DNA of 64,000 nucleotides from Ceratobasidium sp. AG-K (Eukaryota > Basidiomycota > Agaricomycetes > Cantharellales > Ceratobasidiaceae): contig JAWNGF010000009.1 in NCBI GenBank assembly GCA_037039685.1, positions 1,364,001-1,428,000 on the forward strand, given 5' to 3'. Numbering within the stretch: position 1 is the stretch's first letter; every line of letters begins with the position of its first letter. The notes beneath the pieces are model-generated. The model worked only from the letters and a program-made list of their open reading frames with translations. It did no database searches and was not told the origin of the DNA. Positions 24,105-34,500 of this stretch are shown piece after piece. A program made the translations under genes and the position numbers.

Positions 24105-24314
24105 TCGAGTATGTCATCGTAATTTGAATCCAACTGTCTTGAACCTTGCGCTCGCGGTGTGATCGAGTCAAGTCATAAATTTAGATTAATTCATTGTAGC
24201 TGCTGCCTATTATAGGTGACATTAACCAGGCATTGCAAGTCTATATATGCGCTCCAATAACTGCTTGACGGTCTAGTCAGTCGCTGTTCGATCTCTAGCG
24301 TTCGACACACACCT

Positions 24315-24535
24315 CTACATGATGATCTCGCACATCGAAAAGTTTGACCCGGTGGTCTTGGGAGGCGCAGCGTCAGACTGGTGCGACACGACCGAAGCTG
24401 CAAAGTCGTGGCTTAGTATCGGTGGTCGACCGGAGAGAAAGCCGACTTACTTGGAACCTGGTCCTCTGCAGCCTTCTGGGTAGTGGTGGCCTTGTCGACG
24501 GGAGCAACGGAGAGGGTGGTGAAGAAGTCGGCCAT
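24315..24535 (-). CDS. Small CxxxX-terminated peptide gene (pheromone-precursor-like), copy 1
   Basis: A two-exon gene: exon 1 is 24451-24535, the intron runs from a GTAAGT donor to TTTGCAG, and exon 2 is 24315-24397. It encodes 55 residues that start MADFFTTLSVAP and end GSNFSMCEIIM. The size, the acidic/threonine-rich N-terminus and a cysteine close to the C-terminus recall basidiomycete lipopeptide pheromone precursors. The cysteine is fifth rather than fourth from the end, so this is C(x)3X and not a classic CaaX. No pheromone receptor gene is in the window. A paralog with the same exon structure lies at 25826-26047. Other possibilities are an unknown prenylated or membrane-attached peptide, or a small orphan protein. 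The existence of the gene is well supported by the paralog comparison; the function is a guess. Confidence 0.6.
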
Positions 24536-24615
24536 TGTAAGTAGATGAATAGGAGTGTGAGAGCTGAGTGGAAGAGATGAAGAGTAGCTGATGAACAACC
24601 CCGTCTCTCACCCCA

Positions 24616-24625
24616 GCTTTTATCC
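24616..24625 (-). promoter_or_regulatory. TATA box of peptide gene copy 1
   Basis: GGATAAAAGC on the minus strand, about 85 bp upstream of the ATG at 24535. A similar element sits at the matching position of the paralog. Confidence 0.45.
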
Positions 24626-25825
24626 CTTGCGGACCTTGGACACGAGCGAGTCATGTCGCCACCAATGCGTGGATGCCGCCTACAAGTCATCGGATACGTT
24701 CCCGTAAACATTCAGGTTGCACTCCCCAAAGACGCTCGTGCAGTGTAAATGGAAATTGATCGGCGCTTGCGGTGTGTGAAGATATTCCAGATTATCGTTG
24801 ACTCGGTGGGAGCGCGATGTGATTGGCCCGCTGTGCTGTAGACGCTCAGAATTGATGCTCCGAGTCGGCTTGGATTGACGTGGATGGGCAATGGGTATGT
24901 CGGGCATCGAGCTGTGGTGGCCGAGCTAGCAGTGTTTTACCGTCCAACGGAGAACTACCCGAGATGTAGCCTGATATAGCACTGTAGCTATGCTTCGGTC
25001 TCGAAGTTGACGAAAAATTGACGAGCGACTATGTATTCGCGGTAGGTATCCGTAGAGGAAACCAAGCAGGCCTCTGGGAAAACCGGGCTACGGGTGAAAG
25101 ACGCAGGCATTGTCCCAGAGCATAATTGATCGCACACGAAATATATCCCTGTTTTGCGACTACCGACACATGCACTGCAGGTGAGAGCTGGGTTTCTAAC
25201 CCCCTAATACCATCAAAAGTCTTGAGGCGCACGCATATAGCCATCATAGCCGTCCCGGTTCGCTCCCAAACAATAATGGTGTGTCAATGGCATCAATAAA
25301 ATACCACCTATCACCGTAGCATATTTTACTAGACAAGGAGGCGAACCGGCGACTATCTTTGTAGGATGACTTGGAATGCAATACTTGCATGTGCTGGCCG
25401 TTGCAGTCACCAGACCTCCGGAGCTTGCATTCGCTCGTTACCTAAACACGGCTGTCCTAGTACCGAATCAACACTCCAACATAATTGTATAAATCCCAAG
25501 CTCAGATGTCGCAGTCTGCATCCTTGTTGAATCTCTTCTCGGAGAGCACGGATATCAATACCATCCGACTAAATCGAGTTCTTAAAACTTTCTATGACGC
25601 AGTCTCTCTACAAGATCGTCGTCTGAGTTCACTTCGGCAATGATCTATGTCGCTCATCGATTCTTCACAATGTTATACTGAGTTTAAAGACGTCTATTTA
25701 TGGTGATATAGTAGTACACATTATCATACGGCAGGGTATCACATGCTCAGGCATATGCGCTCTAGCAGCCACTAGAAACGCCTATCAATTGCTAGCCAAC
25801 CTCTACCTGCGTTGGAGACTCACCT
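24626..25825. other. Intergenic region between the two peptide genes
   Basis: About 1.2 kb, AT-richer than the flanking genes. I see no conserved frame on either strand and no repeat that I can name. Confidence 0.35.
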
Positions 25826-26047
25826 CTACATGATTATCTCGCACATCGAAAAGTTTGACCCTGTAGTTTTGGTCGGGGCAACGTCGGCCTGGTTCGATAC
25901 GACTGAAGCTGCGAGGTCATGACTTAGTTCCTGGGAGCTGGCTAAAGAATGTTTCAACTTACTGGGAGCCTTGTCCTCCACGACCTGCTGACCGGCAGTG
26001 ACCTTGTCAACGGAAGCGACGGAGGCGGTAGTGAAGAAGTCAGCCAT
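25826..26047 (-). CDS. Small CxxxX-terminated peptide gene (pheromone-precursor-like), copy 2
   Basis: A paralog of 24315-24535 in the same orientation. Exon 1 encodes MADFFTTASVASVDK and ends before a GTAAGT donor. After an intron ending CTCGCAG, exon 2 encodes SVVSNQADVAPTKTTG and the identical tail SNFSMCEIIM before TAG at 25826-25828. Both ends of the protein are conserved between the copies, while the middle (residues about 8-30) has drifted. This is the pattern expected of coding selection on the termini. The last ten residues are unchanged between the copies, although the underlying codons differ in places (for example ATC against ATA for Ile). The function is unknown; see copy 1 for the alternatives. 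Confidence 0.6.
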   Translation of the reverse strand: MADFFTTASVASVDKVTAGQQVVEDKAPSKLKHSLASSQELSHDLAASVVSNQADVAPTKTTGSNFSMCEIIM

Positions 26048-26124
26048 TGTGGGCAGAGGAGTGTCTGAACTTGCTGGGTGAGATTGAGTGAGAGGCTGAT
26101 GAACAACCTCGACTCGCACCTCAG

Positions 26125-26134
26125 GTTTTATACC
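26125..26134 (-). promoter_or_regulatory. TATA box of peptide gene copy 2
   Basis: GGTATAAAAC on the minus strand, about 80 bp upstream of the ATG at 26047. Confidence 0.45.
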
Positions 26135-26586
26135 TCCCAGATCTTGGTCATGAGTAATTGGCATTACCATCCAAACAAGTAGATCGCTTGGGTGTCAATG
26201 GAACTAATGCCACAAGCGCCCAGATTATGGAGAGACGTTTGTGCGATGTGGATGGAAATTGATTGGCGCCTATCATAATAGGAAAATACTCCAACTTGTC
26301 TTGTTTGCTCGGTAAGGGCTCAATATGATTGGCTTGCAGGTGAGAGACGCTCATGAGCGATGGCGCTCCGGTCGGACCTAGACAGTGGGATAGGCGAGGG
26401 TACCAAATAAAATACTGGGCTGGGCACAGCAACTGGGAATGATCATGGCATGTCAAAAAAATTTCACGAAGTGATACGCCAAGGGTCTGGTATTTGCCTC
26501 GTCTATTCAAGTCCGACAGCAGGCAATATCCTCCCAGGGCTAAAAATGACACGATCCCGCGAGCGCATACAGTCACTAATCACAAT
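26135..26586. other. Intergenic region before the palindrome
   Basis: About 450 bp of unique sequence with no supportable gene. Confidence 0.35.
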
Positions 26587-26697
26587 AATATTGCAATATC
26601 AACTCTGATATACATGAGATACCGATGACGCCAGAACAGAGCTGTCCGTCTCAACGACATGCATAAGGATACGATAACATTATATATAAATGATATC

Positions 26698-27229
26698 TAC
26701 TTGGGGAGGTAGCAGATGAAGTGACCGTCGCAAGCGTTCGGGTGTCCGCTCGTGCTGCCATAGTTTAGGCGCTATATGCGGTGTATCGCGTCAGCTCGTC
26801 GTCGTGGTAGACACCGACTGTACGTTACTTACCCAGCGGTTGCCCTCGTCCACAAAGTCGTCGGGATTGCCAAGCGACACGTCTCCGTGCTGTTCTCCGT
26901 TCTTAGAGATGTCTGAGCGCTCAGATGTCAGCTCGCGCTTCGTTTAGCTTCCATATTGCGACTCACAGCAGATGAAGTGGCCGGGGCACGCATTCGGGTG
27001 ACCGTCAGTGCTGCCAAAGTTCAGCTTGAACCGGTTTCCCTGATCCGTCACCAGGTCTGGGTTGCCGTACGAAGTCTCGCGCTTCTTGAGCTGCGACGAG
27101 TAGGTCAGTACTATCAGAGATGGGCAAACAAGAGACACTCACAGCCTGACCCTCGGTCTCGGCGATGGGAGTCGCAGCGACGAGAGCAGCCGCAGCAGCG
27201 AGGAAGGCAAAGCGAGTAGAGAACAACAT
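26698..27229 (-). CDS. Small secreted protein with two HPNAC-GHFIC repeats (left copy)
   Basis: The start at 27229 gives MLFSTRFAFLAAAAALVAA, a signal peptide, followed by a short propeptide ending LKKR, a Kex2-type processing site. The mature part holds two related units. The first has GNPDLVTDQGNRFKLNFGST and then GHPNACPGHFIC. The second has GNPDDFVDEGNRWRLNYGST and then GHPNACDGHFIC, ending CYLPK with TAG. Three short introns split the gene, with the same sites as in the plus-strand copy. The four cysteines, two per unit, could form disulfides. I do not recognise the family; a small secreted effector, lectin-like or cell-wall protein are all possible. It is nearly identical to the copy at 29556-30088. 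Confidence 0.8.
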
Positions 27230-27303
27230 TGTGGTGGAAGATGTGGGTGGGTAGACTAGTGTAGCTGGAGTCGAGCTGATGTCGAAACCCAGAGCCGAGC
27301 CGT

Positions 27304-27315
27304 GGTATTTATACC
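27304..27315 (-). promoter_or_regulatory. TATA box of the left secreted-protein copy
   Basis: A TATAAATA motif on the minus strand about 77 bp upstream of the ATG at 27229. In the other arm the same site reads TATAAGTA, so the two copies may differ in promoter strength. Confidence 0.55.
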
Positions 27316-27868
27316 TTTGAAACACCTGGGACATTCAAGGCCACTGCCCTCAGAGTGCCGATTGGGGAGCTGCTTTCAGCCGCCGGACAACTCGGCCAGT
27401 CTGCGTCGTACGCACCACACTCGGCACTACACATCATTTGTATTGCTTTTTGTCCTCACTGGTCGCGTGTGCATAGGATGATGTCAATGTCCTGCAAAAG
27501 TGATCCCCGTGTGGCTGGTTGGATGCTTAACAACACGTCACGTGAGCGCATAGATACATCGAAATGCAATGCTCCAAGTTCGAGAAGCGGGCGAGTTTCA
27601 ACACGATGATTGAGTTGGACAACAACTGAGCCGCTTGTAGGCTTCGCGGGCGCCTGATTGACGTCTGATGGCGATGAAGTCCGGCCCTGGGATTCTAACG
27701 ATGTTCGGTGACCGTTGAGGTTGCATAATGGGATGCCGCAACGCGGCAGGATCGCCGAGGGTCAGAATGAATCTCCCGAAAGCGGCAAAAGTAGAGTGAG
27801 AGAGAGAAAAATACTTCGAATTTTGCACATATCCGTTCAGGCAGTCATTTGCCCTACGTCCATGTGAT

Positions 27869-28915
27869 CAATCAGTGTCAATTATGTCGACTCCGTGTCC
27901 CCTCTGCTGACTGGACTCGAGTTCACCCGATAGATTATCTTGCGTTGGGACCTACATCCATCTCCAGATAATCCAGGTGAATTTCCTCGCTGCTTTGGAG
28001 GTTGTACGAACATAGCTGTGTGCTGCGTTTTTGCGGAGTATTAGGTAGATCAAAGTTTTGTCGTATCATTCTTGCATCTCGGCAACTCTAGTGGCCCAGC
28101 CATGCACTAGACGCCTGTCATTGGCGCTATAGACAGATGAAATGCGCTATGCAAACGCATACACCACGAAACGACGAATCCCATAGCTCTTCAGTTCTGC
28201 ACCTCCTAACTTACAATACGCTTCCATACTTGGCTCCAAGCGCCCGGCCAACTCGGCCACACTCCGCGGCCTGTGGGGTGCGGCAGGCGGACTTCGAGGA
28301 CTGCAATTGTAATTATCCAAAGAAGCTACCCCAGAATCATTCCCAAAGCTATCTGACTAAATTTAGTCCAAGCACAGTGCAACTTCGCCTGGACATGCGC
28401 GTGGCAACTCCACGAACACGTGATTTTAGTATGCTTCTCCCACTATTTCACTTGAATTTAATCGATGCTTTAGCTCGCTAGACCAATCGCGAGTTATAAT
28501 TGAGTGAGCAATAACTATTATCGTGGTCACTTTATTCGTGCTATTGGGCTGTTCATCAGCCCAACCAGAGGACAAATTGCCCCACCGTTTGAGGTCATAT
28601 CAGGTTTCGGGAACGGCTCAGTGATACATTGTCCAGTATTACTCAGATTCTTGAGCGCTTTGCATACCAAGCCGAACTGGTGGAGCATCCGCAGTGTGGT
28701 CTAAGATCACGATGCCACATCGGAGCGCCGCGTCAGTTTGAGCATCACTGCCTTGATCTCATCCTGTGTACAACATACGCAGTGCTATGTATAGCAGTCC
28801 GAGCTGCCCGGCAAATTGAATCATTGGGGTTGGACTAGTGATTTGTTCTGTACGGTTATGAACGCCCCAGGCGTCTCAAGGATATAAATACGAAGACTTT
28901 ACCTCCAGATTCGGT
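27869..28915. other. Unique spacer between the palindrome arms
   Basis: About 1.05 kb of single-copy DNA that separates the arms. It has no frame resembling a known protein on either strand; an open frame at 28137-28481 on the plus strand has no supporting similarity. Confidence 0.5.
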
Positions 28916-29471
28916 ATCACATGGACGTAGGGCAAATGACTGCCTGAACGGATATGTGCAAAATTCGAAGTATTTTTCTCTCTCTCACTCTACTTTTGCC
29001 GCTTTCGGGAGATTCATTCTGACCCTCGGCGATCCTGCCGCGTTGCGGCATCCCATTATGCAACCTCAACGGTCACCGAACATCGTTAGAATCCCAGGGC
29101 CGGACTTCATCGCCCATCAGACGTCAATCAGGCGCCCGCGAAGCCTACAAGCGGCTCAGTTGTTGTCCAACTCAATCATCGTGTTGAAACTCGCCCGCTT
29201 CTCGAACTTGGAGCATTGCATTTCGATGTATCTATGCGCTCACGTGACGTGTTGTTAAGCATCCAACCAGCCACACGGGGATCACTTTTGCAGGACATTG
29301 ACATCATCCTATGCACACGCGACCAGTGAGGACAAAAAGCAATACAAATGATGTGTAGTGCCGAGTGTGGTGCGTACGATGCAGACTGGCCGAGTTGTCC
29401 GGCGGCTGAAAGCAGCTCCCCAATCGGCACTCTGATGGCAGTGGCCTTGAATGTCCCAGGTGTTTCAAAGG

Positions 29472-29479
29472 TATAAGTA
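29472..29479 (+). promoter_or_regulatory. TATA-like element of the right secreted-protein copy
   Basis: TATAAGTA lies about 77 bp upstream of the ATG at 29556, at the same place as TATAAATA in the other arm. Confidence 0.5.
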
Positions 29480-29555
29480 CCACGGCTCGGCTCTGGGTTT
29501 CGACATCAGCTCGACTCCAGCTACACTAGTCTACCCACCCACACCTTCCACTACA

Positions 29556-30088
29556 ATGTTGTTCTCTACTCGCTTTGCCTTCCTCGCTGCTGCGGCTGCT
29601 CTCGTCGCTGCGACTCCCATCGCCGAGACCGAGGGTCAGGCTGTGAGTGTCTCTTGTTTGCCCATCTCCGATAGTACTGACCTACTCGTTGCAGCTCAAG
29701 AAGCGCGAGACTTCGTACGGCAACCCAGACCTGGTGACGGACCAGGGAAACCGGTTCAAGCTGAACTTTGGCAGCACTGACGGTCACCCGAATGCGTGCC
29801 CCGGCCACTTCATCTGCTGTGAGTCGCAATATGGAAGCTAAACGAAGCGCGAGCTGACATCTGAGCGCTCAGACATCTCTAAGAACGGAGAACAGCACGG
29901 AGACGTGTCGCTTGGCAATCCCGACGACTTTGTGGACGAGGGCAACCGCTGGGTAAGTAACGTACAGTCGGTGTCTACCACGACGACGAGCTGACGCGAT
30001 ACACCGCATATAGCGCCTAAACTATGGCAGCACGAGCGGACACCCGAACGCTTGCGACGGTCACTTCATCTGCTACCTCCCCAAGTAG
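29556..30088 (+). CDS. Small secreted protein with two HPNAC-GHFIC repeats (right copy)
   Basis: Exons are 29556-29642, 29695-29818, 29873-29952 and 30014-30088, all with GT-AG introns. The product has a signal peptide (MLFSTRFAFLAAAAALVAA), a short propeptide with a dibasic KKR cleavage site and two tandem units, each with GNR-x2-LN-x-GST and GHPNAC-x-GHFIC. The intron positions split each unit differently, but the two units still align residue by residue, which suggests an old internal duplication. A few differences from the left copy fall in introns and flanks, and the predicted mature protein appears the same. The family is not recognised. Secretion is inferred from the leader and the Kex2 site. 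Confidence 0.82.
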
Positions 30089-30198
30089 ATATCATTTATA
30101 TATAATGTTATCGTATCCTTATGCATGTCGTTGAGACGGACAGCTCTGTTCTGGCGTCATCGGTATCTCATGTATATCAGAGTTGATATTGCAATATT

Positions 30199-31544
30199 TT
30201 GACTGTGTGCATCACAGCCCATGTCATTCAAGTTTTTAGCGTTGACGGGAAGTTATTGGTTGTTGACCAGCGGCACGATCGCTGTGTGATTTGGCTGTCC
30301 ACGATGAATATTACACTTTTGATCATTTGACGCTCCGTTTTATGAGATCATTGTGTAGAAGTGAGACTTTAACACCATAAATTGGGCAATGACTAATGGG
30401 AAAGCTTCTAGATATTTCTCAGGCGCATACATATGGACATGTCATACCTTACCCCCTAGCTTATTGGCTAGTATAGCGCGTGACCCCTACAAAACACTCA
30501 ATGACTTGTAGACTCAACTCATTTACCTTGGAATAGCTCTCGGAAATGAACCCGAACACCTCAAAGAAAACGCAATTTGCATTCCGATTACAATGGCGCT
30601 TGAGTGGACAAAGCAAGCTCCGGAAGCTGTTCAGTCGACTTATCTTCTTCCCTGCAAATCAGGTTGAACTCGAGGGATTGTATCCCTTATACCCTAACAC
30701 ATCCGGTCTGGTTTGATGAAATCTAGATACACCGCACGCCATACAACCCGTTCAAGGCTCGCCGCCCTCCCTACGCGCAAGCCCTTTGTGATGCTTCACC
30801 GCGTACTGGGTCGATTGGTGTACGCGTCCATGTCTCATTTTTAGCTACCTTGGTCAACCAAGCTAAAATTTTGCCAAAATACTTCGCGAGTCGCCGTTCC
30901 GTTATTAATAACACGCGTTTCTCAAGTTTGGTCTCGCCATTGGCTCTATCATAGTACGACCATACAAAGAAAACAGCAAGTGGGATAAGACTATTTGGTG
31001 AGATCCAATATGAGTACCGCATACTTTGTTCTAGCATCGTAGTATTAGCTGGTTTCATATAAGTCTTGACCCCGGCTTTAAACAAATACGACTATTAAGT
31101 GCGAGCACGAGCCGCTTCAAGAGCTGCTTCACGCCGTACATCTTATGATCGCTACCGTGTCCCTTTTTTTTTGGACCTCAATGATTGACCCCTGACCCCG
31201 TTGGCCCTTCACAAAGGGCGTATCGCGCTCCGAAGTGCCCATGATGAACTGCCTCTGGCCACAGGGACAAATGTCATTCTCGGGATATATATTAATCGGC
31301 ATCGGCGATTGCGAAGCCCGGCTGTGATAGTAAAATAAGCCTGCATGGGCTGAGCGCGGGCATTCAGGGTAGACTTGTACAAATTTGGAAATCTGTATCA
31401 CGCAGGTGCTGATCACATAACCAGGCTTGTTGCAACATCGCGTTTGAGACGAATACAAAATGATGTGACCACTGGCAATGCCTTCGGGCTCATCCACCCC
31501 GCTCTGTATTCCTCGCCCTGTATACCCCTCGTTAGGCAAGCTCG
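30199..31544. other. Intergenic region between the palindrome and CYP505 copy 3
   Basis: About 1.35 kb. A 57-codon frame from the ATG at 30547 and minus-strand frames at 30771-31085 and 31129-31563 are present, but none resembles a known protein or a neighbour. I would not annotate them. Confidence 0.35.
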
Positions 31545-34500
31545 ATGACCTCACGCATACCACGCCCTCCTGGTCTTCCTCTTGTTGGGAATCTTACGAC
31601 TCTGGATAGTAAGCGTCATGTGGCGAGGGTGAGCGGGGATAGCGCTTATATGATATTCGGTTCGCAGTGGAATTGCCGAGTGAATCCCTCTATCTCCTCG
31701 CGAAGCAGTATGGTGAGATCTACCGTCTCAAACTTTTTGGTAAGTAATTTCTTTCTTCATTGCATGACATTGTTCAATATGTCCCAAAGACGAGAGATTT
31801 GCATGTATCTCCACAGTGAGGTTGGCACAAGAGGTTCTTGACGAAAACAGGTTTCACAAGGCGATCGAAAGCACGCTGACTGAAGTAAGAAACCTCGGAG
31901 GGGATGGGCTGTTTACCGCACATCACGGGGAACCCAACTGGGGTATTGCTCGTGAGTGACCCTAGTGCATTTGCGATCGAATTCGCACAGATTTACTTGG
32001 CTTCTACAAACAGATCGTATCTTGATGCCAGCTTTCGGACCGTTGTCCATCAGGAATATGTTTGACGATATGGTCGAAGTCATGTCCCAACTCGTTCTCA
32101 AATGGGAACGTTTTGGTCCCAAGCACGAAATTGATCCGACGGAGGATTTCACGCGCTTGCGTTAGATACCATGTGAGCAGGCCCAGCTCGGGAGGAATTT
32201 AACGATCTAACTTGCGAGTTTGGCTAGTGCATTGTGCACATTCAACTATCGGCTAAACACGTTCTATACAGAGACTCAGCCACCATTTGTAAAAGCAATG
32301 GTCGATTTTCTGCTCGAGTGCAACATGCGCACCCTCAAGCCCCAATTCATCAAACGGCTGCCATTTGGCGCCAACGTCAAATTTCGCCAGGACATAAAAG
32401 TCATGAATGATGTGAGTTTGACGCAGCCATCACTATTTCTCTGAGGAATTTAGCTTGTTTTAGCTCGCGAGTCAAATTGTCCAGGAACGAAAATCAAACC
32501 CGATAGACAAGAAAGACCTTCTCAATGCCATGCTAAATGGGAGAGACCCACAAACTGGTAGGTTGCCTAAAATCAAATTCTCCTGTCACTTCAGCTCGTC
32601 TAAGCCAATTGTTCCCAGGACAAGGACTGAGTGATAGCAATATACAGGCACAAATGCTGACCTTCTTGGTTGCCGGTCATGAAACCACCTCGGGGATGCT
32701 GTCGTTTGCCATGACCCACATTCTGAAACACCCTAAGGTATACGCAAGGATTCGCGAGGAAGTCGATACGGTGCTCGGAAAAGAACCAATCAAGTTCGAA
32801 CACCTTGGAAAACTCGTTTATATCAGCGGTATGCAGTATATCCGGGCCCGAGGTGGATTAGCTTATCATAAAACTTCGGATAGCTGTCTTGCGCGAGTCA
32901 CTTCGTATGACGCCTAATATTGGCGAGTTTGCAGTAACCGGCGACAAAGATGAAACTATTGGGGACGGAAAGTATCTTATTAAAAAAGGGACCGTGGTGG
33001 TCCTACTTGTCCATGCTATTGCCAGGGACCCTACAGTATGGGGTGATGATGTAGGTCGATGTGGGTGTATGCAGGGGTGGTACTTTCTGACAGGTCTCAA
33101 GGCCGACACCTTCAACCCAGATCGAATGCTAGATGGAAAGTTTGAATCGTTACCTGTACGTCCTTGATAGGCTTTCTAGATACCATTATATATGCGAACT
33201 TACTTCCGCAGCCCAAAGCCTGGATTCCATTCGGAAGTGGCGCTCGCGCTTGCATCGTACGCTCTAAATGCGTTTGAACGCTTACTTTGTGTTCATATGA
33301 ACCTAAACAGGGTCGGCCATTTGCTTGGCAGGAAGCCCTCATCGCTCTTGCTACTATCTTTCAAAAATTCGACCTAGTCCCCGTCGATCCGACATACACA
33401 TTGCAAATTAGACAAACTCTTACTCTCAAACCCAAGAACTTCAAATTCCGGGCTATACCGCGCAAAGATGCCCCTTCGTTTCTGGGAATTACCCCGCTTC
33501 TCAAACTGCTCGCGAGAACCAGCCCGTCGAGAAGGTGGTCGAGCCTACCGAGAATGGTGTATCTCTATACGTATACTATGGAAGTAACAGCGGATCATGT
33601 GAGGGCTTTGCGCAAACAATTGTCTCGAAGGCCGCTGGGAACGGTATGTGTAGGCTTTGAGTTCACTTTTTAGACCGAAGTATAAATCATAAAATTTCTA
33701 GGGTTTCGTGCAACACTTGACACGCTTGACTCCATCACAAACAATATACCTCGGGACGGGCCTGTCGTGATCGTGACCGCCTCGTTTGAGGGTAAGTTGC
33801 ACAAAGGTTCACAATGATGCAGCTTCTGGCTCAACCCCTAGCGACTGCCACACAGGAGAGCCTGCGGACAACGCAGCTCACTTTGTCAAGGCACTTACCT
33901 TGCAGTCTAACGAAAAAGACATGGAGGACGTGTTATTCGCGGTGTTTGGCGCGGGTAACCACGATTGGGCACAGACCTACCAGCGTATCCCTCGCCTGAT
34001 CGATACCTTGCTTGAGAAACGAGGTGCGAAGCAGCTACTCGCGCTTGGGGAAGGCGACGCGGGCGGCGACGGTTTTACAGAAAGCTTTAATGAGTGGGAG
34101 GAGCAACTATGGGAAAGACTTGCCAAGGTGGGGTTTTTGTGTAAGGGTACGAATCCAGAGACTGATATGTGACACAGGAATACAATGTAGCTGCCAACGG
34201 CATTTTTAGTATCCCGAGCGTTCATGTGCAGTTTGTTGGTGGCCCGACTGATAGGGCCGCCGCTCTACGTCAACAGGACTCGAAGCTCGGGTTAGTAACT
34301 GAGAACCGTGTTTTGACGCGCGTGGGGTGCCACCAAAGCACCATATCGGTAAGTTAGCGCCGTTTAATGAGGTTGAAACTCTCGTTCATGGCGCGCTATT
34401 TATTCAGAGTTTGAGTTGCCTGAAGGTATGACTTACCAAGCTGGAGACTATCTCGCAATGTAGGATACCCCTTCACGCCGATATGGGAAGAATGACTGTT

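Larger units (their letters stand above)
26587..27868 (+). repeat. Left arm of a long inverted repeat
   Basis: About 1.28 kb matching the reverse complement of 28916-30198 with only scattered differences. The outer boundary is at the AATATTGC sequence near 26587 and the inner boundary follows CATGTGAT at 27868. The arm contains a complete secreted-protein gene with its promoter and 3' flank. Confidence 0.9.
28916..30198 (-). repeat. Right arm of a long inverted repeat
   Basis: The reverse complement of 26587-27868. Differences include single substitutions, one G-run length difference (GG in the left arm near 27671 against GGG on the corresponding strand here) and the TATAAATA/TATAAGTA change in the promoter. 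Confidence 0.9.

Noticed and set aside
26587..30198. Palindrome as a DNA transposon or MITE
   Set aside because: No transposase is present, the spacer is unique and the arms hold complete genes; I saw no convincing target-site duplication.
30771..31563. Two minus-strand open frames upstream of CYP505 copy 3
   Set aside because: No similarity to anything recognised and no paralog in the window; they are likely chance frames.
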